DNA of 62,000 bases from Phoronis australis. Lineage: Eukaryota; Phoronida; Phoronidae. The stretch covers positions 1,318,858-1,380,857 of the forward strand of contig NMRA01000031.1 in NCBI GenBank assembly GCA_002633005.1, in the 5' to 3' direction. The translations under genes were made by a program, and so were the position numbers. A model generated the notes under the pieces. It saw only the letters and a program-made list of their open reading frames with translations, was not told the DNA's origin and ran no database searches. Positions 1-11,723 of the stretch are shown here, piece by piece (the stretch's first letter is position 1; each line of letters opens with the position of its first letter).

Positions 1-27
1 CTGGAGTGTCTGCTTTTTAGGCATTAC

Positions 28-201
28 CGGTTTTCTTGGGAACCTGGGGCCGCAGTCCCTCTTTTGACTCTTCAGCTATGTCTGACTCTTCAGCTATGTC
101 TGGTCTGACCACAGGGCGCGCTTCAGCCAAGAGACTTCCTCCGAGGATGGAAATGAGAAGAAAGAACGCACTCATAGCGTTGTCGTGAGATGTATACTTG
201 A
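28..201 (-). CDS. Signal-peptide exon of a secreted protein (partial gene)
   Basis: On the minus strand an ATG at 175-173 opens 49 codons that end at a donor (ACCG|GTAATG, exon end 28, phase 1). The N-terminus is a clear signal peptide: MSAFFLLISILGGSLLAEA, then RPVV, with likely cleavage after the AEA. After it comes an acidic stretch in which DIAEES occurs twice, made by an 18-bp direct repeat, and then a basic segment ending PKKTG. A pyrimidine-rich acceptor (TTCTTCCAG) lies just upstream, so the exon probably starts at 201 with 26 nt of 5' UTR. The remaining exons lie off the left edge. I do not recognise the family. A short secreted peptide or peptide precursor is possible but not shown. 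Confidence 0.5.
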
Positions 202-510
202 CTGGAAGAATAAAAGATCAAAACACTACAGAAAATTCGTAGATCTTAGAGAAGAAACACCATTTTAAGCCTTTCGGTATGGTACTTTGTCGTTTACTCT
301 AAAGAGTCAAAGTTACGAATGTCTTATGTCTATAAAGATATTTTGAAGCAAGCACACATCAATATTTTTGAAAAAATAAATGTTATAATCAAAAAACTAC
401 AAACCTTTTTCAACCGTAATGAACTTGATAATTCTTTTACTGAATTCGCTCTTTGACTTCGATTAAGCAACGTTGAACTTTAACGATTTCACGCTGTCGT
501 TTGTTCTTTG

Positions 511-534
511 TGACGTCAGCGTTGAATGACGTAA
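511..534. promoter_or_regulatory. CRE palindrome plus CRE half site
   Basis: TGACGTCA, the full CREB/ATF palindrome, lies at 511-518, and a second TGACGTAA site lies at 527-534. They are about 340 bp upstream of the minus-strand signal-peptide ATG, so they could sit in its promoter. The motif is seen directly; its use by this gene is inferred. Confidence 0.35.
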
Positions 535-697
535 CCACATTCACAGTCGCCAAAATAGAGATTGGTCAGATACAAAACAAGCTGCCGATTTTCCAATTAA
601 AAATGTATGGGGACGTCTGTAAGTGCCACACGATCGTACTTGAAGTTCAAAAACTCCCCTATTTGTTTTAAAAATCTATAACAGAAAATAAGTTTCA

Positions 698-970
698 CAT
701 GCGCGCACCCGGGGGGTGGGGGCTCAAGGGCTCAAGCGAGCCACCCCATTTGGCGAAATGGGAAAAAAGATTCGCCTCAGAGAAACAAAAAGTCCGAGAA
801 AACGAGAGAATAGTATACAGGAATTCAGCACGAATGCACAATTCTCATGGTCTGAACGTAGTACTAATTTTTGTGTTTTTTTGTTTGGTTCCCGTTTCAG
901 TTTTCAGTAAATGGTCTACATACTGGAATATTCCAGCCCCCATATTTCAGGTTAGGTGTGCGCATATTTC
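698..970. mobile_element. MITE-like repeat, copy 1 (partner at 56690-56960)
   Basis: The segment begins CATGCGCGCACCC and ends with a related inverted sequence (GGTGTGCGCATATTTCATG), so its ends resemble short terminal inverted repeats. A diverged copy with the same start, G-rich tract, middle and end lies at about 56690-56960. Open frames inside it are accidental. It is probably a non-autonomous DNA transposon; no transposase is present. Confidence 0.5.
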
Positions 971-2748
971 ATGAAGTGAAAGACATCACGCACTAGGTAC
1001 AAATTTCCCGAGTTTACATCGGTATGAACAACTATGGTGGCCATTTTGTTGACGCACCATTAAAAACTGCAGGAACCGAGACATCCATTCTGTTTATGCT
1101 GAATACAGCTACGAAGTTGTTTCAAACGGAGAGGTGTCTTTGAACATTGCGTAATTATCCATGCAAACCGCACACTTAAACTTCAGCATGAGCAAAACGC
1201 AGTATGAAAAACAATTAAAAGTTAACGTCTTTTGGATATTCCAATTGGTAATTGAAATGCTTATTAAATTAACACGTTAATTACCGTTCCACGCACGAGC
1301 AATTCTACTGGAATAAATCGTAATTACCAAGAGAAGACGTAAATGTTGTGTGACGGATTTCGTGGGTCCTTAATTAACATAGCGGGCGGCACCGAGAAAA
1401 GTAAACACTAGCAAAAAGTCCAAATATCTTTGAAGAGGGAAATGCACAGAAAGTAACTGCAAATATCAAAAAATGACGAGTAGAAACAATCTTCTTTGAA
1501 AGAAGAATAAAGGAAACTTTGCATCATCTTTCACTGTCAGCCTCAATAATTTAGACCTCTGTCTTCAGGAGCCGGTGCAATGTGGACAGCGACTTATAGG
1601 AATCTCCCATTACTCTGACGGATATTTTTTGCGGATAGCAGGGGTGAACCTGTCCATCACAACTGGCAACAATAAGTCTTTATTGTCTTATTGACGTAAT
1701 ATTTCCTATCATATTATCTTTATTATGAGCTCCTCTTTGACTAATGATATTTTCTAATAATAAAACTAAAAACCGAGGCCTTAATTCAGTCAAAATGTTT
1801 AGGGACAGCACAAGCACAACCTGTTTTCACAAGCCCATAAATACGTGGTAGATTTAGGCAACTTAGTTGAGTTGGGGTAATGAAATAGGCCGCTACTGGA
1901 TGAAATGTCATGGACTAAAACTGATGCATTCTCAATCAGTCGTGACTCCTGGAATTGAATCCTCCGTGGAAAGTTATTCTGGAATAGTTTTCCCGAATAA
2001 ATATGAAATATGTCATGATGAATGTTTTAGCCAAAAATGATTCAGTAAAAAGCCTTTGTTACCCGTTGATAAAAGTTTTCCAATGAGCTTTGATAGCCGC
2101 GGGTACATATCTGGTATATAACATTTGTGAGCTCCAACAAAAAATCGCGAGAACGCTTCACATAAAGATAAGCTGTTATCTGATCTCAGTTGAAAACCGC
2201 TTTTGTTTGGAGTTGTTTACACAGGAGGATATTTGAAATAAGTTCATGTAGGCCGGACACATTGGCAAAACTACTGCTTTTTAAGAATCAGAAGTTGTTT
2301 AGTAAATCATATACGTTTCAGCTATTGCGTTTATTTTGCACTGGAATTAGTCAGAGAGAGGTGTCCGGCAAGTCCTAAATATCCACCCTTTCGAAGCCAG
2401 CCCAAGTAATAGAATACAGAGATCACGTGCGAGAGTTGGCATTCCAGGGCTAGAGTTCCATTGTCCAATGCACACACGAACGAGATGCCTCAGTCATAGA
2501 TAAATACGAGTATTTAATCAATGACCCAGTCGGCGCCATCCTCGCCTCGCTGTTCGCCATTCTGGTCGTCTGGTTGTGCCCGTGAACCTCATGGTGTAAG
2601 GAAACCGATCGCCTCGAATCACTCAGCACTCAGTGTTTTAAATGAGGACTGAGTTGTATTCGACACAGAGCTGAACAACAGCACAATACGCCCGACATCT
2701 TTACACTGACGATAAGTAGACTGAAGTGGAGGTTTGCGGCCGAAAAAG

Positions 2749-5700
2749 ATGGCTGACGCGGAAAACCACAAAGAACAAGTAAGCAAAGGATGTTCAAACT
2801 TACACCCTTATAGCCGAAAGTGACTTGACGTTTTGGTGAAAATTAGAGTCATGTCTTGCGTTGTCTTGTAGATCCATGCACTTGGCGTACGTACAGCACC
2901 TTAAGACGTGGTAGGCGTATTTCCCTTTTCCGAGATGACTGGACAGTTGCCCCATGGCCTTGTTTTAAGTGCCCGCTTTCTGATGTTCAAATGTGGGCAA
3001 CTCATTTAAAGTCTGATACTTCCTAACCAGCATTCATATCGTCTCATGTCTCACAGTATTTATGCAGTCCCAACGCTTTTAGGCTCAAACTGAAAAGGAA
3101 TTGGGCAATGCGGCATACAAGGAAAAGAAATTTGAGGAAGCTCACGGACATTATGACAGAGCTATTAAGCTAGATCCGACGAACATCGTATTCTACACTA
3201 ATAAAGCAGGTATGGAGAATGCTTTTACTCCCCTGATCAACACTGTTTGCTTTTCTTCATTGTTGAAGTTAAAACTGCGTTTCCTCCAGTTTATCTGGCT
3301 AAGAAATCACAGCAGGCTCGATAAACGAGCTGCGGGCTGCAACGAGACCTGAAATTTGGAAATACAATTTCAGGTTGTGCCCTACTATCATTAGTCACTC
3401 CTGTGGTTTAAGTTAGACATTCTGTTAACTAAACTTTGCAAAGCTGCAGGTTAATTGGGCCACCTTAAGCAGTTGCCTATTCTGGAAGCATTCTTAGTTC
3501 TTCCACCATGAAAATGTAGGCCAACTTTGAACAACAGATCAGGTGATTATCGCCAAGATGAGCTCTCTTTGGCAGACTGCTTAAGGTGGACATTGAGTCT
3601 TCCGTGAAACCAAATGATGCATCTCGGCAGTGGGGTCATCGCCGAGGTGTTCCTTGTAGTTCACAGTAGCCAATACTCTCAGTCCTTTAATATACTCTAG
3701 GCAGGGACTCTTCACCTTTGTTGAACTCATTTGTACCCAGGTAAGCCAACGAAATTAAAAAATTCAGTTGTGCAAGTCCCTGTATGAATGCTACTCCCCT
3801 CAGTCAAGCACATCTGAAGGCATGGGAAACTGGTAAAGCGGTCCTTTTTGAAACCTAAACACTGACATCAAGAACTAGTTAAAAAAACTTGCCAACATGG
3901 ATAATTCGAGACCTGAAGACTGTTGGCTAATTCCACTGAAAGAACACATTTGACGACGCATGTGCTAAAGGGCTTGTATAGACAGTCGTGTCTCGGAAGT
4001 GAATTCAGCTTTATGATGAATCAACTTTGGGCAAATTTGAAATGTATTAGAACAGAATGTTTTGTTCCAAGCTGGATTAGTCTATGGGAAACTAGTGAAG
4101 CAGTGCATTTTCGGAACCTAGACACTGGCATCAAGAACCATGTAAAAATACTTGCAACATGGAGAATTCGAGACCTGAAGACTCTTGGCCAACTCCACTG
4201 AAAGAATGACATTTGAAGACGCATGTGTTAAAGCGCCAGGAAAGACAGTGGTGACTCAGATGTGAATTCAGCTTTATAGTGAATCAACTTTTGCCAAATT
4301 TGAAGTGTATTAAAACACTATGTTGCATCCCAAACTACGTAACTTAATATTTCAACTAACTAGTACAGTTTACACTGCTCTGGACAACATGACCGTCCCT
4401 CTTACTAACACGTGCAAACGAACAAATTCACTGCCACGGCATTGCCCGTAAGGTTTTCTAAATTCACAGAACCCTTTTGATTATTCCCTTTTATATTGAA
4501 TCAACCTAGACCCATGGCATCTGAGGTCGATACCCCAAGTGCCACTGATATTGGCCCCCTCTCATCACTTGCCCTTATTTGTTACCAGTGTCTGTTGAAC
4601 ATCTCTGGCTACGACAGTGATTGCGACATGACACATCGGGTTATTTCGACATCACGAAATGTTGTAGTCCAAAACAAGTGTTCTTGATAACCTTGCTCGT
4701 TTTTCAGCTGTCTACTTGGAGCAGAGCAAATTTGGGGAGTGTATCAAGATATGTGAACAAGCTGTCTCAGTGGGCCAGAACAACCAAGCAGACTGCAAGT
4801 TGATAGCCAAGTGAGAATTGTTCTGAAGAGTCCTAACATGAGTTGTTGCAGACTTGCCTGTAGATGGGTTTTAAATTCTTTTGAGATAGGACCTTATCGC
4901 ATGGGATTCTTTGGAGACAAAAGTACAACCGTGCAATGGTATTTGCCTAGATCAGAAGTTTAATTAAGGCAATTAAGCTCATTGATGCCAACTGTACCAA
5001 GAAATTGCTTGTAATACAGAAATTACGAGAATAGCAACTGCATTGTAAAATTGTTGAATTGACCAAAAACTTGGTACTTAGAACTGAGAAAAGAGAGAGA
5101 AGGAACTTTACATTCTAAGCATATGTCAGGAGCTTGTGGCAGAGACTTGTGCAATTTTTGTGACGTTAATGAATGAGACACGTTCTCGATGTATTCGCAG
5201 GGCCTTTGCACGGATGGGAAAATCATACCAGCGACAGAGTGACTTGAAAAATGCATTGCTGAATTTCAACAAATCATTGGCAGAACACAAGACCCTTGAT
5301 GTAGAGAAATTAGTGAAAGAGGTAAAAAGTGATGTGGAGTTAATTAAGCCACACAATTCAGTAATGTTTGGCTAGGAGTGGGTGATTGACCGGTGTCAGA
5401 TGACCACTGGTGTAGGAGTGGATCACTGGCCGATGTCTGAGGACCACTGGTGTGTGCTGGTAGAAGTGTACTGCAAGCTCCTAAATTTCACATTTTAATA
5501 TCAATTGATTTAAGTTGACTATTAGTTTGTCATATCTACTGGCAATTTAGTTCATAACTGAACACCTGATTATTAAAAACTGTACGGAGAATACGAGAGA
5601 GTGTCTGTGAAGCTATCTACTTACAGGAAATATCGTCAAATAAACAAATTTGGGACTGTGAACATTTCTGAAGGCCACGTGAATAGAACAAAGGATAATT

Positions 5701-8700
5701 CTTTTATAATCCTGTTATATTTCGTCACATATGTGAAGGTAGCAAAACTGTCAACCAAAGCCAACCATATAGGGCGGGCACTGGTTACAGTCGGGCTAAA
5801 AAGGACGACATGCAACTTTAGTGTATGAGATGTTGCTATCCATGTTATATACGAGAAAGAGGAGTTGGTCTTGATTATAGTTGAAATGTAAGGTTTCCTA
5901 TATGCTTCAAAGATGAAGTCAAAGAATTTTCCTATTTGTCTCTGTCTCTGTATATCAAATAATTGTTTGTTTGTGATAGATTTCAGAAGAGGAGCTGCGT
6001 CGGCTGGATGACGGAGAAACTGAGCTAGCATGTTCACTTAAAGAACTGATAAAGTCGGAAGGAGGGTCAGCGTCAGCTGGGACCATCTTTGTCAAAATGG
6101 GCAATATTCATAAAGAGCGGGCTTTGTTGACAAAATGTGTCCAACATTGTGTTACTGCTTCCGCGCTGTATAACGCTGCTTTAATAAGAACAAAGGATGG
6201 AGAGTTAGTTGAGGGCCTTGAGGCGACAGTAAGAGAAAATGAACAAGCATTTTGTGACCTATTGTCATTGCCTGGGAATAAAGTTCCCGTTGATTACAAG
6301 ACAGATACAAAAAATAGGTTGGACAGTATCAGAAAAAGAGTTTCACCAACACCCGAAAAATTATTGGAAGATTATAACAAGGCACTCCAGTTAGATCCAA
6401 CTGAAACTGAGCGTTTGTCATTGGAAAAAGAATTTGTAGAGGAAACTAGGCGAGTCTTTAAAGACATGTGTTCTGATATAATTTCTCTTGATGGATTTCT
6501 TATGACAAAAGCGGAGGAAATATTAGGGCCACCTCCACAGGAGTACGCAGCTATAGCCATGGGGTCTTTAGCTAGAGGAGAGGCAACGCCGTTTTCGGAT
6601 CTTGAGTGGGCAATTCTTATTGAAGATGAAAGTAAAGACCTTGAGTACTTCCGAAACTTGGTAAGACTTGTGCATTTATTTGTTTTAAATTTTGGAGAGA
6701 CATATCTTAGAACCATGAGCATCAAATCACTGAATGATTACTACACTCCTGGTGGGAATTGGTTTGTGGACGACGTAGTGGCACGTGGATTTGAATTCGA
6801 CAGTGCTGCCCCCTATGCGTGCAAGACCCCATTAGGACGAGCAGACAGACCAGAGAGACCAGGTATAGAGTTGATCAGAACACCTGAAAAGATGGCCGAG
6901 ATATGTGAATATGATACAGCATTAAAGGAAGGCTACATATTTGATCGCGTTCTGTCCACTACTGTGAAGCTTCATGGTAGCCATGATGCCGACCGTCTTG
7001 TGAAAGAATTTAAAGAAAAGAGGAAAAAATATAAAGCTGATGACCGAGTACTTAAAAAAGTGCATGTGGAAGTCATGGAGATACTTGGGCAATTCAGACC
7101 ACAAAAAATGCTTGTTAACGACATGGTTCATGACATTAAGCAAGATATGTTCCGATTGCCTACTGTGGTCATGAGCTTGTTAAAGACACTGTTCGGCGTG
7201 GACAGTGAATTCACATGGGACGTTTTGAGGGAACTGGAACACAACAAAATGTTGACAGAAGATGGTTGCCACAATTTACTGGTGGTTGTGTCCATTGTTG
7301 CTCTCCTGAGGCTAGTGATGTACTGTCAGAAGTCTTGTCAAGGGGAGTTGTTATCTTGGGCACCGCAGACCCTTGAGAGCGGTGATGCAGACTCCAAGAC
7401 AGTAACCCGACTTTACGGATACAAACCTATACTCATTCGGTATGCTTACACCGTTTTCCCGTTTGCTGAATGTATTGGTCGTATAGATTTCAAGACCATT
7501 TGTGAATCAAAGAAGCTGGGCGGTGTTTTCTATGATCGTAATCACTTTAACATTGCTTTACTAGAGGAGAAATTCATGTGTTTTGATGAATCTCGGCGTA
7601 ACTTCATTAAACACATTAAGAACATTTCGGATAATGCATGTGCGAAGGAAGCGAACAGGGAATGTTTCCTGAACATCAAATATGGACCAGACGGCGAGGA
7701 TGTTTCCTGCTTCGTTTACGACTTCACTGTTCTGTTGGCCTTACAAATGATCTCAAGCACTTACTTCCATGAGGGTATTTTCCAAAAGGCGTTAGAGTTC
7801 TGCAGATATGCGTCGGAAGCCATTACTAAGCAAGGTAAACCAAACAGTTCATCTGCACCAGGTCTCGATTTCGTTGAAAAGCATCAGAAATTATTTTCAG
7901 CAGACATCTTGCAGTGTGCATGTCAGGCCTATTATAGATTGGGCGATTACAACTCAGCTCTAGATTACGCAAACCAGTCGTTGGAAGTTTTCGAATGTCT
8001 AAGCGACTCTCTGGACAAAGTGAACAGTATAACAATGATTGGCACAATTTACAAGGCTATGGGCGAGTATGACAAAGGTATGAAGTTCTTAGAGGATGCA
8101 TTGAGTTTGCTAAACAACTGCGAGGACTTCCCTTCTAAACTACTGAAATATCACATTATTCATGTCAAGGGTCTTGTTCATGAAAAACGTAGAAATCACG
8201 ACGTGGCACTAGAAAGTCATAAAGAAGCGTTAAAAGGCTTACAAAAGATCTGTGGATACGGGGACCATTTCCAAATTGCGTCTGGTTTGCGAAATGTTGG
8301 AAGCGCTTACGCTAATAAGGCCGAGTATAAACTTGGGTTGAAATATTTTAACGACTCGCTAAGTATGAGTAAAACTCTAACTAAAGGGGAAGACCATCTT
8401 CTTACCATGGGATTGTTACGTAACATTGGAAACTTGCACCTGAGAACTGGTGAGATCGAATTAGGATTTAAAGTATGTCAGGAATCCTTAGATATGTGTA
8501 GTCGGATTTTTGGTGATGTTCATCCTGAAAGAGCAGAGTGTTTGTTGAAATTCGGTGTGGCGTGTGGCAAAGGCGGGAAACACGAATTGGCTTTGGAAAG
8601 TGTCAAGAAGGCCTTGCACATTTGGAGAAAACTCCTTGGTGATGTAGACCATCCCAACATTGCTAAATGTTTAGAAAACCTAGGGTTATCTTACTTCAAT

Positions 8701-8865
8701 AGGATGGAGTACCAAAATGCCTTGTCTCATTCTCAACAAGCATGGGATATGAGAGTTAGAATTTTCGGATACTCGCAACGTTATAAAATAGCTCGTTTGC
8801 GAGAGCTTATTATCTGGTGCTTAGCGATATGTGCATACAAAAACTATCTAGTATCCTGTACATGA
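2749..8865 (+). CDS. TPR2A clamp - DUF294/GlnD-like nucleotidyltransferase - TPR array protein, copy A
   Basis: Five exons join in phase: 2749-2778, 3083-3209, 4708-4810, 5201-5321 and 5980-8865, giving 3267 nt and 1088 aa. The start ATG has a good context (AAGATGG). Residues about 11-127 match TPR2A of STIP1/HOP. The dicarboxylate-clamp residues are K15, N19, N50, K87 and R91, with the spacing of K229, N233, N264, K301 and R305 of human HOP. Residues about 300-460 hold a nucleotidyltransferase: PPPQEYAAIAMG, then GSLARGEATPFSDLEW (322-337), which fits hG[GS]x(n)Dh[DE]h with D334 and E336 as likely metal ligands. Residues about 768-1057 form seven TPRs of 40-44 aa, like kinesin light chain. 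There is no signal peptide or membrane segment, so it should be cytosolic. The clamp should bind C-terminal EEVD of Hsp90/Hsp70. The substrate of the nucleotidyltransferase is unknown. Confidence 0.85.
3821..4340. repeat. Tandem duplication of about 260 bp in copy A intron 2
   Basis: Positions 3821-4082 and 4083-4340 are diverged direct copies of one segment. Both contain 'attcgagacctgaagact' and 'gtgaattcagctttat' in the same order. The matching intron segment upstream of copy C (about 15780-16070) has one copy only, so the duplication followed the split of the gene copies. Confidence 0.65.
5376..5460. repeat. Two-unit short tandem repeat conserved in intron 4
   Basis: Two units of about 38 bp, each with 'gaccactggtgt' and a GGAGTGG-type block, lie just after exon 4. 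The same pair occurs at the same place in copy B (about 12920-13010) and copy C (about 17035-17125). It is therefore ancestral to the gene duplications. Confidence 0.5.
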
Positions 8866-9040
8866 TGTAACATGATGTGTACTTTTGTATTTATATTTAT
8901 GTTGGAGTTCTGTATATTCTCCGTACTGTACGGTAGAATTAGCTAGTATTTTAGTTCTGTATTTTCATTTTGTAGATTTTAAATGTGTTGGATAATACCA
9001 CTTGTGCTAACGTTTCATTGTTAAATCTCACCGACTTTTA

Positions 9041-9046
9041 AATAAA
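9041..9046 (+). terminator. Poly(A) signal of copy A
   Basis: AATAAA lies 176 bp after the copy A stop codon in an AT-rich 3' region. It is the first canonical signal after the gene and gives a short 3' UTR. Confidence 0.6.
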
Positions 9047-9866
9047 GATTATTACTACTCAGTACTACAGGATGATCACGTGAAAAGCGCCGGAGTCACT
9101 AAAGCATCAAGCAGTCGAAAAGAAAAAAAAGAACAACTAACGTTCTCTGCTCCTCTCGGCATTTTTTTCCACTAGGTGCCTCACCACCACATTGAGCGAA
9201 CTTCATTTTTTGCCAACTTCACCAAGCATGCCGCCATCCGGCCCCATCTCATTTTTACGATAGGCCTATGCCTCGTTCCCCTTATCTTACAAGAAAATAA
9301 GCATTATAATTAAATCTGTAAACAAGTTAACATTTGATTTAATTTCAATACACAAGCATTAAGGCACAACCGGAGAAAAGCTTTTTCCCGGAAATATAGT
9401 TCAAATTTTTCCCGTCTCAACGGCCGACGAAGGACGACGGGAAAAACAAAAAATATTGCCCCATTTCTGCACATGCGCATTAAGGTACCTCGGCAAAAGT
9501 TTTTCCTGGGAAAGGTTTTAACCTGGTTCCCGGGCCTCACAAGATGACGTCACGGATAACTTGTGAAGGCCCAGGTACAGGATACTAGAACGATGGATTT
9601 CATTGGCTGTCAGCTGGCAATTTTTAACCAGGAAGTTGGTTCTGCGCATGCTTACATCCGGTAATACGTTACTAGGTCGCTAGGTGTCGCGAAAGTAAAA
9701 GTTATTTTGCGAGTTGCGTTTGCGGTCGGAACTGTGGTGAGGTAGCTGTTTATATTGTTATATTATCAACAAANATACACTACATGTAGTGTATTGGGGA
9801 CGATCAGAAGCTGAGGACGCCTGTGCGTGCCGCTAGGTGGTCATTAGCGATGTAGTAATAGCCGAG

Positions 9867-9941
9867 ATTACCCGACCCGGGGATCGAACCCGCGACCCCC
9901 ATAAAACCGGCAAGCGTGCTAACCATTCAGCTAATACTAAT
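9867..9941 (-). repeat. tRNA-like (SINE-type) fragment
   Basis: The minus strand reads TAGCTGAATGGTTAGCACG, an A-box-like D arm, and about 35 nt later GGGTTCGATCCC, a B box and T loop. The expected acceptor stem does not pair and the anticodon stem is poor. It is therefore a tRNA-derived repeat or pseudogene rather than a working tRNA. Confidence 0.45.
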
Positions 9942-10210
9942 AGGCAATTGCCCGTTAGCGAGTAGCTAACAGAGGCTCATATAATTCACCGGAAGCGCAT
10001 CTACAACAGCGACATTAGCCAGCGTGCTGGCTATGCACGCAGGGAACCATCGAGGTACTTGTAGATATATCTGCGGGTATTTGACGTTGTTATGTTATAC
10101 ATAGGCTGTCGGCAATTTTCGCCTGGTTTCGAAAGTATAGTGGTGATATTGTCCCAAGTCGAAACTTCTGACATGCCACACCTTTGGCCACCATGGTGTT
10201 AATACGTGGC

Positions 10211-10465
10211 TGCATGTTTTCTAGCCTGCCAGCTAGCTGTATGTTGTCGTCAAAATACGGCTAGGTACCACAGTGTGTATTTCTTCCGTAGACCCCGAAA
10301 TTGCATGCAGCCACAGCCAAGGTAGTATTTATGTATATACAGCTTAATTTGTACCAAGGCTACATGTTTTCTAGCCAGCCAGCTATAGCTGTATATTGTC
10401 GTCAAAATACAGCTAGGTACCACTGTGTGTATTTCTTCCGTAGACCCCGAAATTGTACGCAGCCA
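10211..10465. repeat. Direct duplication of about 110 bp
   Basis: Two copies (about 10211-10320 and 10356-10465) share 'catgttttctagcc', 'ttgtcgtcaaaatac' and 'cttccgtagaccccgaaat' in the same order. A partial third copy lies near 11097-11140 ('gtaccaaggctacatgtttt'). No coding potential is seen. Confidence 0.55.
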
Positions 10466-11723
10466 GGGTAATTCTGCTCTTCACCGCGTTGTGAAACTTG
10501 TATCAAAATGTAAAGCTAAAGACCGGACGGGGTGCATGTAAAATCTGGGAATAAACCGATACCTTGCCCGTTACAGCCGTTTAAGTGAAAAACAATGCAA
10601 TAAACGTCATTTTCTTGTGTAACTCTCTGCCTTTTCTAACAATGAAAAGTATGTGTTCATTTTGAAAACAATACGCTCGTGTCACATGCACGCGCCATTT
10701 CCTAAATTTTCGCGACAACTTCGGAGAAGCAAAATTTTTTCTGAAATTCGTTTTTTTGGTATCGAAATTCTAAAAAGTTGTAATGAAGTGAAACCAGTTC
10801 CAATAACTTGTTGTGACATGTACGCAAGCTCGTGAAAGAACAGCAGTTGATTGAAGAATCGGCGAAAAAAGAAACTGGTCAATAGGTGACGCAATATTTC
10901 ATGGCGCCGAAAGCCGTCGCTAAAGATCGCTCCACAACTTTAGCAGCAGAATAACGGTAGAACGTCATTGTTTCCACCACTGTTAAATAATTTTGTTTAC
11001 TCAAGGAAGACTGTAGTTTTTAACAGCACTAATTTTGTGTCAGATTTTATCTTACCACTTTTTTACCCACATCGGTGCAAAGCTGTACGTTATTTATATA
11101 CAGCTTTGTACCAAGGCTACATGTTTTCATGCTTTCTGGCTAAGCACCATTTCCGACATGACTGACCAGTTTCTCCCACAGCACACTGGCGTCAAAGTAA
11201 GCATGGACTTTTTTAGGCAATGTAGGGCCAGCAGAGGCGATGGTTATTGCCTAGGGCTTTTTGGGAACATTTAATTTTTGTGCTTTGACCGCAATTGTTG
11301 CGAACTCGCTGGAGCAAGACACAGTGAATGGTATTAGAAGAAAGAACAATTGCAAATAGTTTGTTGAAACCCTGTTTTGTGTAAATTTATTGAGTTTTGT
11401 GTTTAATATGGACGGCTGAAGTGAAGCACCCGTGGAATTTCTTGTCGAGAGTGTCATATCTTGTTGTATTATAATAGTGTATTGAGAACGATCAGAAGCT
11501 GAGGACGCCTGTGGTTGCCCGGCCCTTGCAGTGTGGCCTAGATTTATATGTGTGAGGTAAAGTTGTTTCATCATTTCAGTGGGAAGGTGTCCGCTTTTTG
11601 ATTTTCAAATGTTGGCAACTCATTGAAAGTCTGACAGGTAAATGATTAAACAACTTTATCCACTTGGATATCTAACTAGCATTCATATCGTCTCATGTCT
11701 GACAGTTGTCTCAACGTGTTTAG

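Larger units (their letters stand above)
202..2748. other. Intergenic region between divergent genes
   Basis: This stretch separates the minus-strand signal-peptide exon from the first plus-strand TPR-nucleotidyltransferase gene. It holds the CRE sites at 511-534 and a MITE-like repeat copy at 698-970. The rest is AT-rich, and I found no conserved coding sequence in it. The promoters of both flanking genes should lie here, but I see no clear TATA box to fix either transcription start. Confidence 0.5.
8866..11723. other. Intergenic region between copies A and B
   Basis: The region holds the 3' UTR of copy A, an isolated N at 9774, a tRNA-like element at 9867-9941, and a duplicated segment at 10211-10465. 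A segment of about 35 bp occurs twice (about 9786-9822 and 11480-11515; shared core 'cgatcagaagctgaggacg'). I looked for a counterpart of copy A's short first exon (MADAENHKEQ) and did not find one, so the start of copy B is not located. Confidence 0.5.

Noticed and set aside
2749-5375. A plain STIP1/HOP gene
   Set aside because: Only the TPR2A module is present, and its last exon splices in phase into the nucleotidyltransferase exon. TPR1, TPR2B and the DP domains are absent.
5322-5375. Exon 4 of copy A reading on to the stop at 5375
   Set aside because: The donor GAG|GTAAAA is kept in all copies and joins in phase to the large exon; reading on is probably just the intron.
9867-9941. Functional tRNA gene on the minus strand
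   Set aside because: A and B boxes are present, but the acceptor and anticodon stems do not pair.
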